A stretch of 64,000 nt of DNA from contig NC_092636.1 of NCBI RefSeq assembly GCF_039555335.1, forward strand, positions 3,873,371 through 3,937,370, read 5' to 3'. The stretch's first letter is position 1. The number at the start of each line of letters is the position of its first letter. Origin of the DNA: Amphiura filiformis (Eukaryota; Echinodermata; Ophiuroidea; Amphilepidida; Amphiuridae). The position numbers and the translations under genes are program-made. Below the pieces are notes generated by a model. That model made no database searches. It saw nothing but the letters and a program-made list of their open reading frames with translations, and was not told where the DNA came from. Below are positions 37,073-47,908 of the stretch, piece by piece.

Positions 37073-37360
37073 CAGTGGCGTAACTACGGGCAGAGGCGGG
37101 CAACATGCCCCGGGCGCCACCCTTAGGGGGCGCAAAATTGACCAATTTAGCATCGATTCTGCGCCCCTCCAAGCGATGAAAGTTAAAAAAATTTGAAGAA
37201 TGGGGGGAGAAGATATTCTCGGGTGGGTGGGTGGGGGGGGGGGCGCAATTGTTTCAAGAATGGGGAGGGCTAAGATATTCTCGGGTGGGTGGTGGGGGGG
37301 GGCTAGGGGCGCCAATTTTGTTTCTTGCCCCAGGCGCTACCAACCCTAGTTACGCCACTG
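37073..37360. mobile_element. hAT-type MITE with exact 8-bp target duplication
   Basis: Termini CAGTGGCGTAACTA and TAGTTACGCCACTG are inverted repeats. The element is flanked on both sides by CATACAAC (37065-37072 and 37361-37368), an exact 8-bp duplication diagnostic of hAT transposition. A G-rich interior carries two near-copies of a block with GAAGATATTCTCGGGTGGG or CTAAGATATTCTCGGGTGG. There is no transposase. The exact duplication suggests a fairly recent insertion. Confidence 0.93.
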
Positions 37361-37602
37361 CATACAACACACAACAACATAAAACGTTATTATAAATTAT
37401 TGTTGTATAATTTGATTTAAATTTCTTGCCACACAACATTATATTGTTGCTACGAGTGGTAAAAGCAATTATTTCAAGCAGTATTTTGATAGCATTTGAA
37501 ACAAGCCTTGAAAGCAAATCTATGGATTTACAAACTTAAGTCTAGTCCCTCACCACGATATGCGTCATTATATTGTATACACAAGCCTAATCAAATCGGT
37601 AC

Positions 37603-37662
37603 CAATACAAATTTGTAATACAAATTTGTATTACAAATTTGTATTACAAATTTGTATTTGAG
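37603..37662. repeat. 13-bp palindromic tandem repeat
   Basis: Four copies of TACAAATTTGTAT; each unit is itself a palindrome (TACAAATTTGTA). Confidence 0.9.
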
Positions 37663-38577
37663 TATAGAAAAATAGACGCGCCGTATCAAATTTTGTGTAT
37701 GAAATAAATTGATCCAACTATGTTGGGAATAAACAACGGAAGAATAAAGAAAAGGATATGTACAGGGATATGATAACCTATATTTTAATCATATAAGCAG
37801 GAAATGCTTCTTTAGTTATTAGTATAGAGAACACTGAAAGCTTTGCGTATGTGCGCTTGCTTATAGACTCAGTTCCCACCTGTCATTAAAGCCAGGTGTA
37901 CAACCTCATCTCCCGTGTGCTTAGGCCAATACTCTCACTGAGATGTTCACGTCGATGTACCAATCTCATTTATCATGCCTGTCACACTTCAATTTACAAG
38001 CGTCAAGTTATGTTGTCTTTTTTATGACGTGAAAGATAACTCAATTTATTATGGTTAATCACGGAGCCCCACACATTAATCTTTGTGATCGTATGTGGTA
38101 CTCAACTATAAGCTGACTATTATTTAAATGGTGTTTAATTTTTAAATCATATAGACAAACTTCGACAGAATTATGAAAACAAAATCAAATTATGAAATTG
38201 ACCTTTAAACATATTAACTTGACTATAACTTTAACAAGATATTTAAGAAGGAGAAATTATTTTCATTGAAGCTTATTTTAAAAACTATTAAGTAGATTCA
38301 CCACCTTTATCATTTAAATTAAATAAAAATAGATTAGGAATAGGATGTTAGTTGGAATTACTTTGAATGCTCGTAACCCTGGCAATGTGACCTTGTAAAG
38401 CAGAATCGATTGGTCAATTTCAATGTTACATAGTGATATATAGAATGACTGCGGCGATAGCACTTATTGCTGCTATACATCGTACACTTGAATAATACAT
38501 GTAGATTTCAATCTATCAAAAAGAAAGACCATTTGTTTCTGGTTTTGTTATCATAAATATAGCTTTAAAAATAAAAT

Positions 38578-38795
<218 letters not shown>

Positions 38796-39779
38796 ATTAT
38801 GCACCAAAATAAAACACTTTTCATTTATATCAATTTAATTGGTCCTAATACAGCAAATATTTAGTTTTGCCCAAATTAAACACATGTAATGTTTATTTTA
38901 CCTTATAGCATGAATTCAATCTGATTACAATAAAATAAAATGTCATCTTGGCTTGTTTGTCAGGCATACCCTAGCTACTATTAACATCAAACGAATCTAA
39001 TAATAACAGGTCTAACGAACTCCAAAGACTGGTATTGCGCCAGCATAATCAATATACCTTACGTGTGACTCCCTTCATTTATTGTAATGTGCCTCTAGGT
39101 TCTCAGTGCCTTGCTAGACACATATTGTGTGTCCACATGTACAATTTTGATCCAGTTTCAATCCGCACCATTGAGAGTCTGATCAAGTAGTATGATCAGT
39201 CCTGACGCCGAACCGAGCATTTTCTTCGCCATAATACATAGTACATGTTACTACATTCAGACTAATTCGGTTTAGACTCACTTCCTTGTTGTTATGGACG
39301 TATTTATGAATTAATTAATCTAGATTAATACTTGTATCTGAATTAAACTAGATTATTAATCGTCACCATCGTAACGCCACAGTCCTGGTTGAATCAAATT
39401 ACGACTTTAATCAGACATCCAAAAGATCGATGTTGGTATCCGATGATTTTATTTTTACGATTAATTTCCTTTTCGGCGGACGAAGCAGAAATCAACAGCA
39501 AAATAGCAATATTGATGTACAATTCACATTTCCTTTTGTTTCGTTAAGTCACATATTTATATGAAACAATGTGGGACGCAAAAAACTAGCTCGGTGCGAT
39601 CTTTTCAACCCGAGGCACTATACGTGTTTATAAAAATTGCAGTTGATGACTGGGTTGATAAGACAACGTACCATCGGAAGTAGCTGGTTATGAAATGTTC
39701 TAGCATCAGTAAATTTACAGTTGACGAAGAATTGTACCACCTAAAATTGTAAAATTGATAAAGTAACTACATATGCTAT
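38796..39779. other. spacer
   Basis: No gene recognised. Confidence 0.5.
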
Positions 39780-40572
39780 TAGTTGTAGATGGATGATGTT
39801 CATAAAATAGTGTGCTATCAGCAGTGAATAGATAGATAATAAAGAAATAATTATGCTGTCAGCAGTTGATTGCAGTTGAGGGTATTTGTCATCAGCAGTA
39901 TAAAAAATGTTTGAAAAGGTACTGTGTGACCTGCAAAGATAAATTTAGGTGGTAATAAAATAATGTGCTTTTGGTACTAGATATAGGTGAAGATGTTATC
40001 AACAGCAGATGTGATATCAGCAGTAGATGACTGATGAAGTAGTGTGCTATCAGCAGTAGATGACTGATGAAGTAGTGTGCTATCAGCAGTAGATGACTGA
40101 CGAAGTAACACTGTGTATACTACACGAAGTAGTGTGCTATCAGCAGTAGATATTTGATGGAGTAGTGTCCTATCAGCAGTAGATGACTGATGAAGTAGTG
40201 TGCTATCAGCAGTAGATGACCGATGAAGTATTGTCCTATCAGCAGTATAGATGACCGACGAAGCAGTGTCCTATCAGCAGTAGATGGCTGATGAAGTAGT
40301 GTGCTATCAGCAGTAGATGACTGATAAAGTAGTGTGCTATCAGCAGTAGATGACTGATGTAGAAGTGTGCTATCAGCAGTAGATGACTGATGAAGTAGTG
40401 TGCTATCAGCAGTAGATGGCTGATGAAGTAGTGTGCTATCAGCAGTATATGACTGATGAAGTAGTGTGCTATCAGCAGTAGATGACTGATGAAGTAGTTT
40501 GCTATCAGCAGTAGATGACTGGTGACGTAGTGTGCTATCATCAGTAGATGACTGATGAAGTAGTGTGCTAAT
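39780..40572 (-). repeat. 33-bp stem-loop satellite, array F (inverted)
   Basis: About 20 units in the orientation opposite to arrays B, D and E: TGATGAAGTAGTG, then TGCTATCAGCAGTAGATGAC. Here GTAGATGAC replaces GTAGATAGC, so the palindrome is lost on the other arm from the one lost in array B. The 100-residue minus-strand frame is a translation of the repeat. Confidence 0.95.
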
Positions 40573-40714
40573 CAGCTATTCGGGAAATTTAATTTTAAAG
40601 AGTAGTATGTATGTATTACATTATCTTTTAGAGTGAACATTTTACTTTGATAAGAGTGGATTTATACTTAATTCAGAGTTAAAGTTTCACTCCAGACGTA
40701 TTTGTTGCTCGTCC

Positions 40715-41079
40715 TTAAGGGGGTACTACACCCCTGCTAAATTTTGTGCCTATTTTTGCATTTTTCTCACAAATTATAGCTCATTAGGGACAAGTAAGAT
40801 ATGTATATCATAGGGGCAAGGACTACAACTACTGCGCTGGAAATTTTATTTAAACACAGACAACAGTTGTGGAGCTACAGTCAAAAATGAGGGAAAACCA
40901 ATATTTGATCAATAAATCAATAACTACTTGCCTTGAGTTGCTGAATTTTTAGTGCAGTATATAGTTGTAGTCCTTGCCCCTATAATATACATATCTTACT
41001 TATCACCAATGAGCTATAATTTTTGAGAAAAATGCAAGAAATAGACACAAAATTGGCCAGGGGTGTAGTACCCCCTTAA
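40715..41079. mobile_element. TTAA-flanked foldback MITE (GGGGGTACTACACCC family), copy 1
   Basis: TTAA, then GGGGGTACTACACCCC, ends with GGGGTGTAGTACCCCC and TTAA. Long arms share TGCATTTTTCTCA, AGCTCATT and ATAGGGGCAAGGACTACAAC with their mirrors. About 360 bp, non-coding. Other copies lie at 48683 and 63216. Confidence 0.93.
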
Positions 41080-41154
41080 GAGTAACGTTGTTCACTCTTA
41101 CATTTGGGGAGTAGTTATAATGCTTTACGATCGCTTCTAAGAGATAGAGCTGAT

Positions 41155-41310
41155 AAATTAACGCATTCCAGCAGTAGATATTATAGTTGATGAACGTGAT
41201 GAAGTAGCTTGCTATCTGTGTTAGACATCTTATACCGAGTGTTCCATCACAGATACAGTAGAGACCTGATGAAGAAATGTTCTATTAACGTTGATAGGAA
41301 GAACCGTTCA
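41155..41310 (-). repeat. decayed satellite remnant
   Basis: Traces of the 33-bp unit (CCAGCAGTAGATATTATAGTT, GATGAAGTAGCTTGCTATC, AGACCTGATGAAGAAATGTT) in the same orientation as array F, of which it is probably the worn edge. Confidence 0.6.
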
Positions 41311-41435
41311 ATTAAGTAGGAAGAGGTGTTCTGTCACAAGTAAAGCGCAAATGCAGCTGTACGATGCTATCATCGCCAACACGGTGGATTATAAGCAAGC
41401 GCTAATCGGTAACGCAGGTATTGAAAGGGGTTTTA

Positions 41436-42093
41436 TTAAGGGCTGGGGTATGAACGTTTGGACAGTATTTATTTTGGGACATTAGAGCACATCAGACATA
41501 TCGAATTGCATTCTGAATACGAAGAATGTCCTTCTGATATAAAATAATTTTGAAATTCGCAATTTAATACACATTTTATGGCAAAACATTAAAAATTGAT
41601 ATTTTTGATATTTAACAGTACTCGAAGTAAACTTTACAAATCTGATGATTTATACTTAAAGTGTATGTAGGTGGGATGAAAAGCCGACGATCAATTGAAA
41701 ATTTTGACCTTTCGTATTGGAGATATGGATTTTTTTCCCAAAACACCCAAAAAATAGGTCTTTTTGGGAAAAAATCCATATCTTCAATATGAAAGGTCAA
41801 CATTTTCAATTGATCGTCGGCTTTTCCTCCCTGCTACATACACTTTAAGAATATATCATTAGATTTATATAATTTACTTCGAGGACTGTTATATATCAAA
41901 AATTTGAAAAATATCAAATTTTTATAATTTGTCATAAAATTTGTATTATATTGTGATTTTCAAAAATGAAAATTATTTGATATCAGAAAGACATGCTTCG
42001 TATTCAGAATGCAATTCGATAGGTCTGAGGTGCTCTCATGTCCCTCAAAAAATACTGTCGAAACGCAATAAACGCTCATTTTAGATCCCTTAA
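41436..42093. mobile_element. TTAA-flanked foldback MITE (660-bp family), copy 2
   Basis: Bounded by TTAA on each side. It is the reverse-orientation counterpart of 15990-16652 over its full length, including the subterminal GGACATTAGAGCACATCAGA and the central GACCTTTC/GAAAGGTC hairpin. Frames at 41291-41485 and 41612-41809 fall in it and are not genes. Confidence 0.92.
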
Positions 42094-43347
42094 GGTTGCA
42101 CGATTAAAGTCACCAAATAGACGTAATCGCTAACTATCAGCGGTAGTCGTGACTTTCGACTATGGCGACTCTACTATAAAAACAATGTTGAGATTTTTAA
42201 AAGAACCCTAGATATTTTTCAAACCTCCCAGTAGCATCCATGCCTTTAGAGATTCAAAGAAATGATATTTAAATACACTTTCAGTTCAAACAAATGGGCT
42301 ATAATCGGGATGTGTGCCAACGTACTTTTAAAGTGATTTCGGCATGATTTGGCCTTATAACTTAGGAACCGCAAGACAAAAGGAACTGGAAGTGAAATGT
42401 TTAAGTACTTTGACAAATTAAATCAAAGATGCGCATTACCATTTTCATCACAATTCTTCAACTTTCATACAGATAATGTCAATAAGTTATCAAAAAGGAA
42501 TGTTAAAGTTAGAGCCGCCTTAAAAGCAATTTTAAACCCAAGACACATTCTACCTGTACAAATCTGTTATGGCTTCTACGAAAAATGCATAAATCATGAC
42601 AAGCGATCGAAGCACTCGTCCTCATCGCTCTTAAACTTATCAGTTTAATCACACGTAATCGCACACATTTATAGGTTTTATCTTGCAAAATAACAATGAT
42701 AATGTAACATCGACTCGGTATTCAAACCCCAATTTGAAATGAGATACTTAATCAGATATTCCCAAAGTCCCATAAATGCAGGTTTTGACCTTTTCATAGC
42801 TTTAAGTGTGCTGTAATTATATGGAAGATCTATGCATATTGGTTTAGAGTTACCTTATGTTTTAAGCAGAGACAAGGTCACAATTCCCTGACCTCGTGGT
42901 TCAGATAACCTAATAAGAACTGCTGTATTATAGGCTTATATGCATTTTACGAACGTCATTCTTTTAACTTTACAGCTGAGTAAAGTGGCCTCATCATGTG
43001 TATTATCTATTTATTGTACACACAACTAAAAATAATACCTTTAACTACAATTCTCTACACTGTAATTTATTAAAGACAAATGTAGAAGAAAAAGTTAAAT
43101 ATCACGATTCTAATTTAAAGGGGTGCGACCCGATTGACATTTTCATCGCGCCCACACACACCCCACCCACACTTTGCCGGCCCCATCAAAACAAAGATTT
43201 TGATATCAGGTGAAAGATCATACTATAATCCCAGTGAAACCTTAGTCCGGAAATACGTTTAGTTTAGGCGATATAAAACCTGGTAGTTTTGTGGTTACCA
43301 CTGTGATATATATTTGTGCTCCTAGAATCAACACCACTGGAGCAATT
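42094..43347. other. spacer
   Basis: No convincing gene. The 83-residue frame at 42397-42648 has no recognisable motif or splice context. Confidence 0.45.
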
Positions 43348-43675
43348 TTAGAGCTCGGATAGCTACGTTTTCACGTATTTTTGGGACCTGAGAGCACATC
43401 AGACAAATCGAATTGCATTTGTGACACGATCTGCTCCATGGGGGCCAAAGGAGGCATTTTGGCCCCTATGGATCCGATCGTGTCACATTTTGAATACGGC
43501 CGGGGAATGTCCTTCTGATATCAAATTATTTTGATTTTTCGAAATTCGCGATAATTATCAAAATTATTTGATATCAGAAGGACACTCCTCGTATTCAGAA
43601 TGCAATTCGATATATCTAATGTGCTCTCAGGTCCCACAAAAAATACTATGCAAACGTTGCTATCCGAGCCCTTAA
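43348..43675. mobile_element. short relative of the 660-bp TTAA MITE, with nested insert
   Basis: Starts TTAGAGCTCGGATAGC and ends GCTATCCGAGCCCTTAA. The subterminal arms (GGGACCTGAGAGCACATCAG, TGTCCTTCTGATATCAAAT) match the 660-bp family, but the central part is absent and the extreme ends differ. It carries a 66-bp palindromic insert at 43421-43486 in the left arm. Confidence 0.85.
43421..43486. mobile_element. 66-bp palindromic mini-element nested in a MITE
   Basis: GTGACACGATC ... GATCGTGTCAC with inner CCATGGGGGCCAAA facing TTTGGCCCCTATGG. It interrupts GCATT...TTGAATACG, which is continuous in the related elements at 15990 and 41436, so it is a later insertion. Confidence 0.8.
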
Positions 43676-43882
43676 CTCAAAACTTGGAATAAGAATGTGT
43701 GGGTGATAGGCCTGAATGTGAGATGAGACACATCATGTGTTATAATCGGACCACCCGCCTTTAAAGGTGTTATCTGCGACTGATCGCACTTGATAGGCGA
43801 TATTTATAACGCTCATGTAATTGAACCAGTCTGCATGTAATTAATTTGAATTCCTCTAGTCTTGAAACAGAAGTGGGTCAAT

Positions 43883-44070
43883 TGGGATATTCCTGTTGAA
43901 ATCCATACACCCCCTATGGAAGACATGATCTTAATCTTCCACACAGGGGGTATAGATTTCAATTGGAGTCACCCATCCAGGTAACCCCAGTTTTGAAATT
44001 CACACTCCCTGTGTGGAAGATTAAGGTCATGTTTTCCACAGGGAGTATGGATTCCAACGGGAATAGCTCA
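43883..44070. mobile_element. foldback MITE, CTGTGGAAGATTAAGGTCAT family, copy 1
   Basis: Two hairpin halves with GAAATCCATACACCCCC, CATGATCTTAATCTTCCACA and GTGTGGAAGATTAAGGTCAT. Outer ends GGGATATTCC and GGAATAGCTC are inverted. Closest relative at 54217-54392; more distant to 5521-5800. Overlapping plus and minus frames (43959-44238) are products of the palindrome. Confidence 0.8.
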
Positions 44071-44088
44071 TTTTCTGAGGATTCAACT

Positions 44089-44105
44089 CTATCTACCGTA
44101 GATAG
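44089..44105. repeat. isolated 17-bp palindrome CTATCTACCGTAGATAG
   Basis: A perfect inverted repeat (CTATCTAC, C, GTAGATAG) sharing CTATCTAC with the satellite stem. It may be a lone derivative of the satellite hairpin. Confidence 0.6.
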
Positions 44106-44809
44106 CGATAAGCATCGTATATCGATTCTTTGTTTACACAATGATATATGCGATAGACATGAACCCAGTGACTTGAGAAAGATTTTAGAAATTGAAATAG
44201 AAGGCAAGACAGAGCTAGACACAAGAAATGTTTATTAGCTTTTATGGAACTGATCCCTATTCCATAAAAATACGTAATTAATTTTTCCGATCAAAATTTT
44301 GCTTTGCTATGCAGCATAGTCAAATCCTGATCCTGACATCGAAAATCATTGGGAATACAAATTTTAAAACCTTTCCCATTTTGTTGTAAAAACCTGCAAA
44401 AACTACATATTTTTGCGTACTTTCTTATGTTATAACAATTGAACCTAAATAAAATCCTTAATAATTTCAAAAAATATATTCTTTTATAACGACCAATAAT
44501 TAGAGTATAGACAATATTGAAATTATGGGTAATGCCCGGATTTGTACAGAGTCTGTTTTAACTGTCTTAATCAATTTAGTGTTATTTCAAGAAATTATTC
44601 AAAATAAGGGCTCCAAACTTTAATACTGAAATTACTGTTCATTCAGACATTCTCTAAACAAGAATTTACCATCAATTGCTATTGCAATAGTATGCTTTCT
44701 TCCTTGGGCTATATTCTAGGGTTTTTTTTAATTTGTTCTCTTTTATTTTTAGAACAGTGGATATATTGCACGGTGTGATATTGTGACGCAGCAAATTCTA
44801 TTCAAGCTG
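44106..44809. other. AT-rich spacer
   Basis: No gene recognised. Confidence 0.5.
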
Positions 44810-45398
44810 TTGTATACTGAAGGTAGCAATGCAGGAACTCAAATCAGTTGTTATGCGCATCCTCCCGCAATGCTATCTACTGAAGATAACACAGGGTTTA
44901 CCTAAGAATGCAACAATACTTTTACATATCATATTAAGCTGCTGTCTACTGAAGATAGCAATGCAGGAACTCAAATACTTTTTATGCGCATTCCGCAATG
45001 CTATCTACTGAAGATAACACAGGGTTTACCTAAGAATGCAACAATACTTTTACATATCATATTAAGCTGCTGTCTACTGAAGATAGCAATGCAGGAACTC
45101 AAATACTTTTTATGCGCATTCCGCAATGCTATCTACTGAAGATAACACAGGGTTTACCTAACATGCATCAATACTTTTACATAGCATTAAGCTGCTGTCT
45201 CCTGAAGATAGCAATGTAGGAACTCAATTACTTTTTATGCGCATCCCGCAATGTTATCTACTGAAGATAACACAGGGTTTACCTAAGAATGCAACAATAC
45301 TTTTACATATTAAGCTGCTGTCTACTGAAGATAACAATGCAGGAACTCAATTACTTTTTATCCGTATTCCAAAAATGCTATTTACCGAAGATATATAA
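44810..45398 (+). repeat. stem-loop satellite branch H (125-bp higher-order unit), left part
   Basis: About four and a half copies of a unit of roughly 125-128 bp. Each unit holds two hairpin cores: GCTGTCTACTGAAGATAGCA followed by ATGCAGGAACTCAAAT, and ATGCTATCTACTGAAGATAA followed by CACAGGGTTTACCTAA. The core shares TGCTATCTACTG with the 33-bp satellite, but the loop ends AA instead of CT. Confidence 0.9.
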
Positions 45399-45646
45399 CC
45401 CAGCAAAACCGAAAATTTTCTCAAAACGGTATAAACGTGTCATAAAGGGGTTTTAATTTTATTTAAAACGTTTTAATAACATTTGGGTTATATCACGGTC
45501 ATAAAAAAACGTTTTATATGGAAAAGCACTGATAAATGTCATTGTAAAATAATTTAGGGCAAATAAGATATTTTATCAACACTTTAATAACATTATGTTA
45601 GAATGTTTTGCATCAGGTTTTCAAAAAAACGTTTTGTGTTTGCTAG
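45399..45646. mobile_element. CCCAGCAAA MITE, second copy, inserted in branch H
   Basis: Starts CCCAGCAAAACCGAAAATTT and ends AAACGTTTTGTGTTTGCTAG. The interior has AAAACGTTTTAATAACATTTGGG-like motifs shared with 347-1038 but is much shorter. Satellite branch H continues on both sides. Confidence 0.75.
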
Positions 45647-46135
45647 AAGCACTGGGGTTCCTGATGAACGAGGCAATAATTTACATAGCATATTAAGCTG
45701 CTGTCTACTGAATGTTGTCTACTGAAGATAGCAATGCAGGAGCTCAAATAACTTACATGTATTATCAGCATTCAGCAATGCTATCTACTGAAGATAACAC
45801 AGGGATTACATATCACACGCGACAATGCTTTGTTTCGGCATATTAAGCTGCTATCTACTGAAGATACTAATGCAGGATCTCAAATTACTTATTATCAGCA
45901 TTCCGTAATACTGAAGATAACACAGGGACTACATATCACACACAACAATACTTTGATTCGGCATATTAAGCTGCTAACTACTGAAGATAGTAATGCAGAC
46001 ACTCAAATTACTTATTATCAGCATCCCGTAGAAATAAAGATAACACAGGGGTTACATATCACACACAACAACAATTCGGCATGTTAAGCTGCTGTCTACT
46101 GAAGATAGTAATGCAGACACTCAAATTATTTGTTA
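45647..46135 (+). repeat. stem-loop satellite branch H, right part
   Basis: Further units with GCTGTCTACTGAAGATAGCA and AATGCAGACACTCAAATTAC, spaced about 120 bp and more diverged toward the right. Frame 45830-46087 is spurious. Confidence 0.88.
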
Positions 46136-47242
46136 TCCGCAATCGGTAGCTAAGACGAAATTAGTTTGTATAAGTTCTACAGTGTTATCCTTTATAAATA
46201 GCACAACTGTTGTAATTTGTATTGAGAACTTACTTGTTATTAAAACAATGCTATGAATAAAATGTTTTGCACTCTAATACCAAATATTTTTTTGCATTTT
46301 GACACCAATAAATATGTTTAAAGAACTTCCCTATTCAAGTTCAGTGAATACAAGGTTTAGCTACCAATTAAAAACCACGACAACTGCTTATTTATTTGCA
46401 CACTGCAGATACCGTATTACTACCTGCTATGGATAACAAAACAATAGTGTAGGCAGTAATGCAGTAACTCAAAAAGATTTTTTATAAATAGAGCAATATA
46501 ATGACTCGAAAATTGGGCTTTGCAAATTGCAACTATTGTCATGATTGTAATACAACGGCTCAAAGAGCTTCAGAATGCTGTCTCCTGTAGATCGTGCATG
46601 TTTATGCGAAGATTTCTGCGTGCTTTCTACTGAAGATAGCATCACGATGATTCGAACGAAGAATTTGGAGCACAAAAATATAAAACGAAAGATAAAAAAA
46701 ACCCACAAAAGCTCAAAGAGCTCCAAAATGCTATCTTCTGTATACAGCTCATTAAGTTTGTAAAACGGTGTTGTTGTTTGAAAATCTATTTCAATTTGGG
46801 AACCAGAGTACCTATAAAACCCGCAGCTATGGTGGGGTGGGGTTACAGCACAACGAGACAAACGCAGTGCCTACAAGCACATCGCTAGTTCTATGTAGCA
46901 ATACAAAACCGTATAGATTGAAACATCTCGTAGTACAAACACAACACCGGTATATGCCAAGTCTTAACATTGCAGGTATAATACTCAAGTTTAGCTTTGG
47001 GCGGTTGAATTGTACCTTGAGTCATTTGTAATAGAACGAGTAGCACAAACACTAAAAAGGAGATGTTCTTGGTATGTTATTTCGTGTGGTGATGCGTGTG
47101 TGTATAGACAGGTTGAAAAACAACTTTTACGATTCAATGATGCACTTTAAATTCAGATTCAGATTAACTTATATATTCTTGCAATATGTATTGTATTCTT
47201 TAATATAAATGAAAGCGAACTTGAAATAGAGTATACGAGCTT
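46136..47242. other. spacer with scattered single hairpin cores
   Basis: Isolated degenerate cores at about 46575-46600 (ATGCTGTCTCCTGTAGATCG), 46621-46642 (TGCTTTCTACTGAAGATAGC) and 46730-46750 (ATGCTATCTTCTGTATACAG). No supported gene. Confidence 0.6.
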
Positions 47243-47782
47243 TACACTCTTAAAACCAAGAACTCTTATTTTTAAGTTCAACTAGAACCTTAAAGGTTCA
47301 TGAGCTGTTATGTAGGCTTATGTAGAACCTTACACAGTTCTACGAAGAACCTTAAATGGTTCTACGAAGAACCTTAAACGGTTCTACGAAGAACCTTAAA
47401 TGGTTCTACGAAGAACCTTAAATGGTTCTACGAAGAACCTTAAACGGTTCTACGAAGAACCTTAAACGGTTCTACGAAGAACCTTAAATGGTTCTACGAA
47501 GAACCTTAAACGAATAACCTAAAATGGTTCTACGAAGAACCTTAAATGGTTCTACGAAGAACCTTAAATGGTTCTACGAAGAACCTTAAATGGTTCTACG
47601 AAGAACCTTAAATGGTTCTACGAAAAACCCTAATGGATTCTACGAAGAACTTTAACGGATTCTACGAAAAATCTTAAATAGTTATGGAAAGGCACAAAAA
47701 AAACCCACTTTAAACCCAAAAATAGCACTGGTACTTTAAAGGACAGAAAGAACCGTTTTGGAGGGCTTTTAATAAAAGTGTA
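47243..47782. mobile_element. MITE carrying an expanded 22-bp minisatellite
   Basis: TACACTCTTAAAACCAAGAA at the left faces CTTTTAATAAAAGTGTA at the right. The interior is almost wholly a minisatellite. A related element without the expansion lies at 61104-61302 and shares the GGTTCT motif and TATGTAGAAC. Confidence 0.75.
47330..47690. repeat. 22-bp hairpin minisatellite
   Basis: About 16 tandem copies of a unit reading GGTTCTACGAAGAACCTTAA plus AT or AC. Each unit is an inverted repeat: AAGGTTCT (or ATGGTTCT), loop ACGA, then AGAACCTT. Copies are nearly identical in the centre and worn at the right edge (GAAAAACCC, GAACTTTAAC), consistent with ongoing homogenisation. Confidence 0.93.
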
Positions 47783-47908
47783 TTTTTTTTAATTTATAGA
47801 GACTTATTTTGTTGTCAGTTTATTTATAGATGTATATTTCAAAGAATGCGACTTAAATGACATCCTGCTGACAGTAATATGTATGTTCTATTTCCCTATT
47901 TAGGCAAC

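Noticed and set aside
43959-44238. Overlapping plus and minus frames of about 90 residues
   Set aside because: Both are products of the palindromic MITE at 43883-44070.
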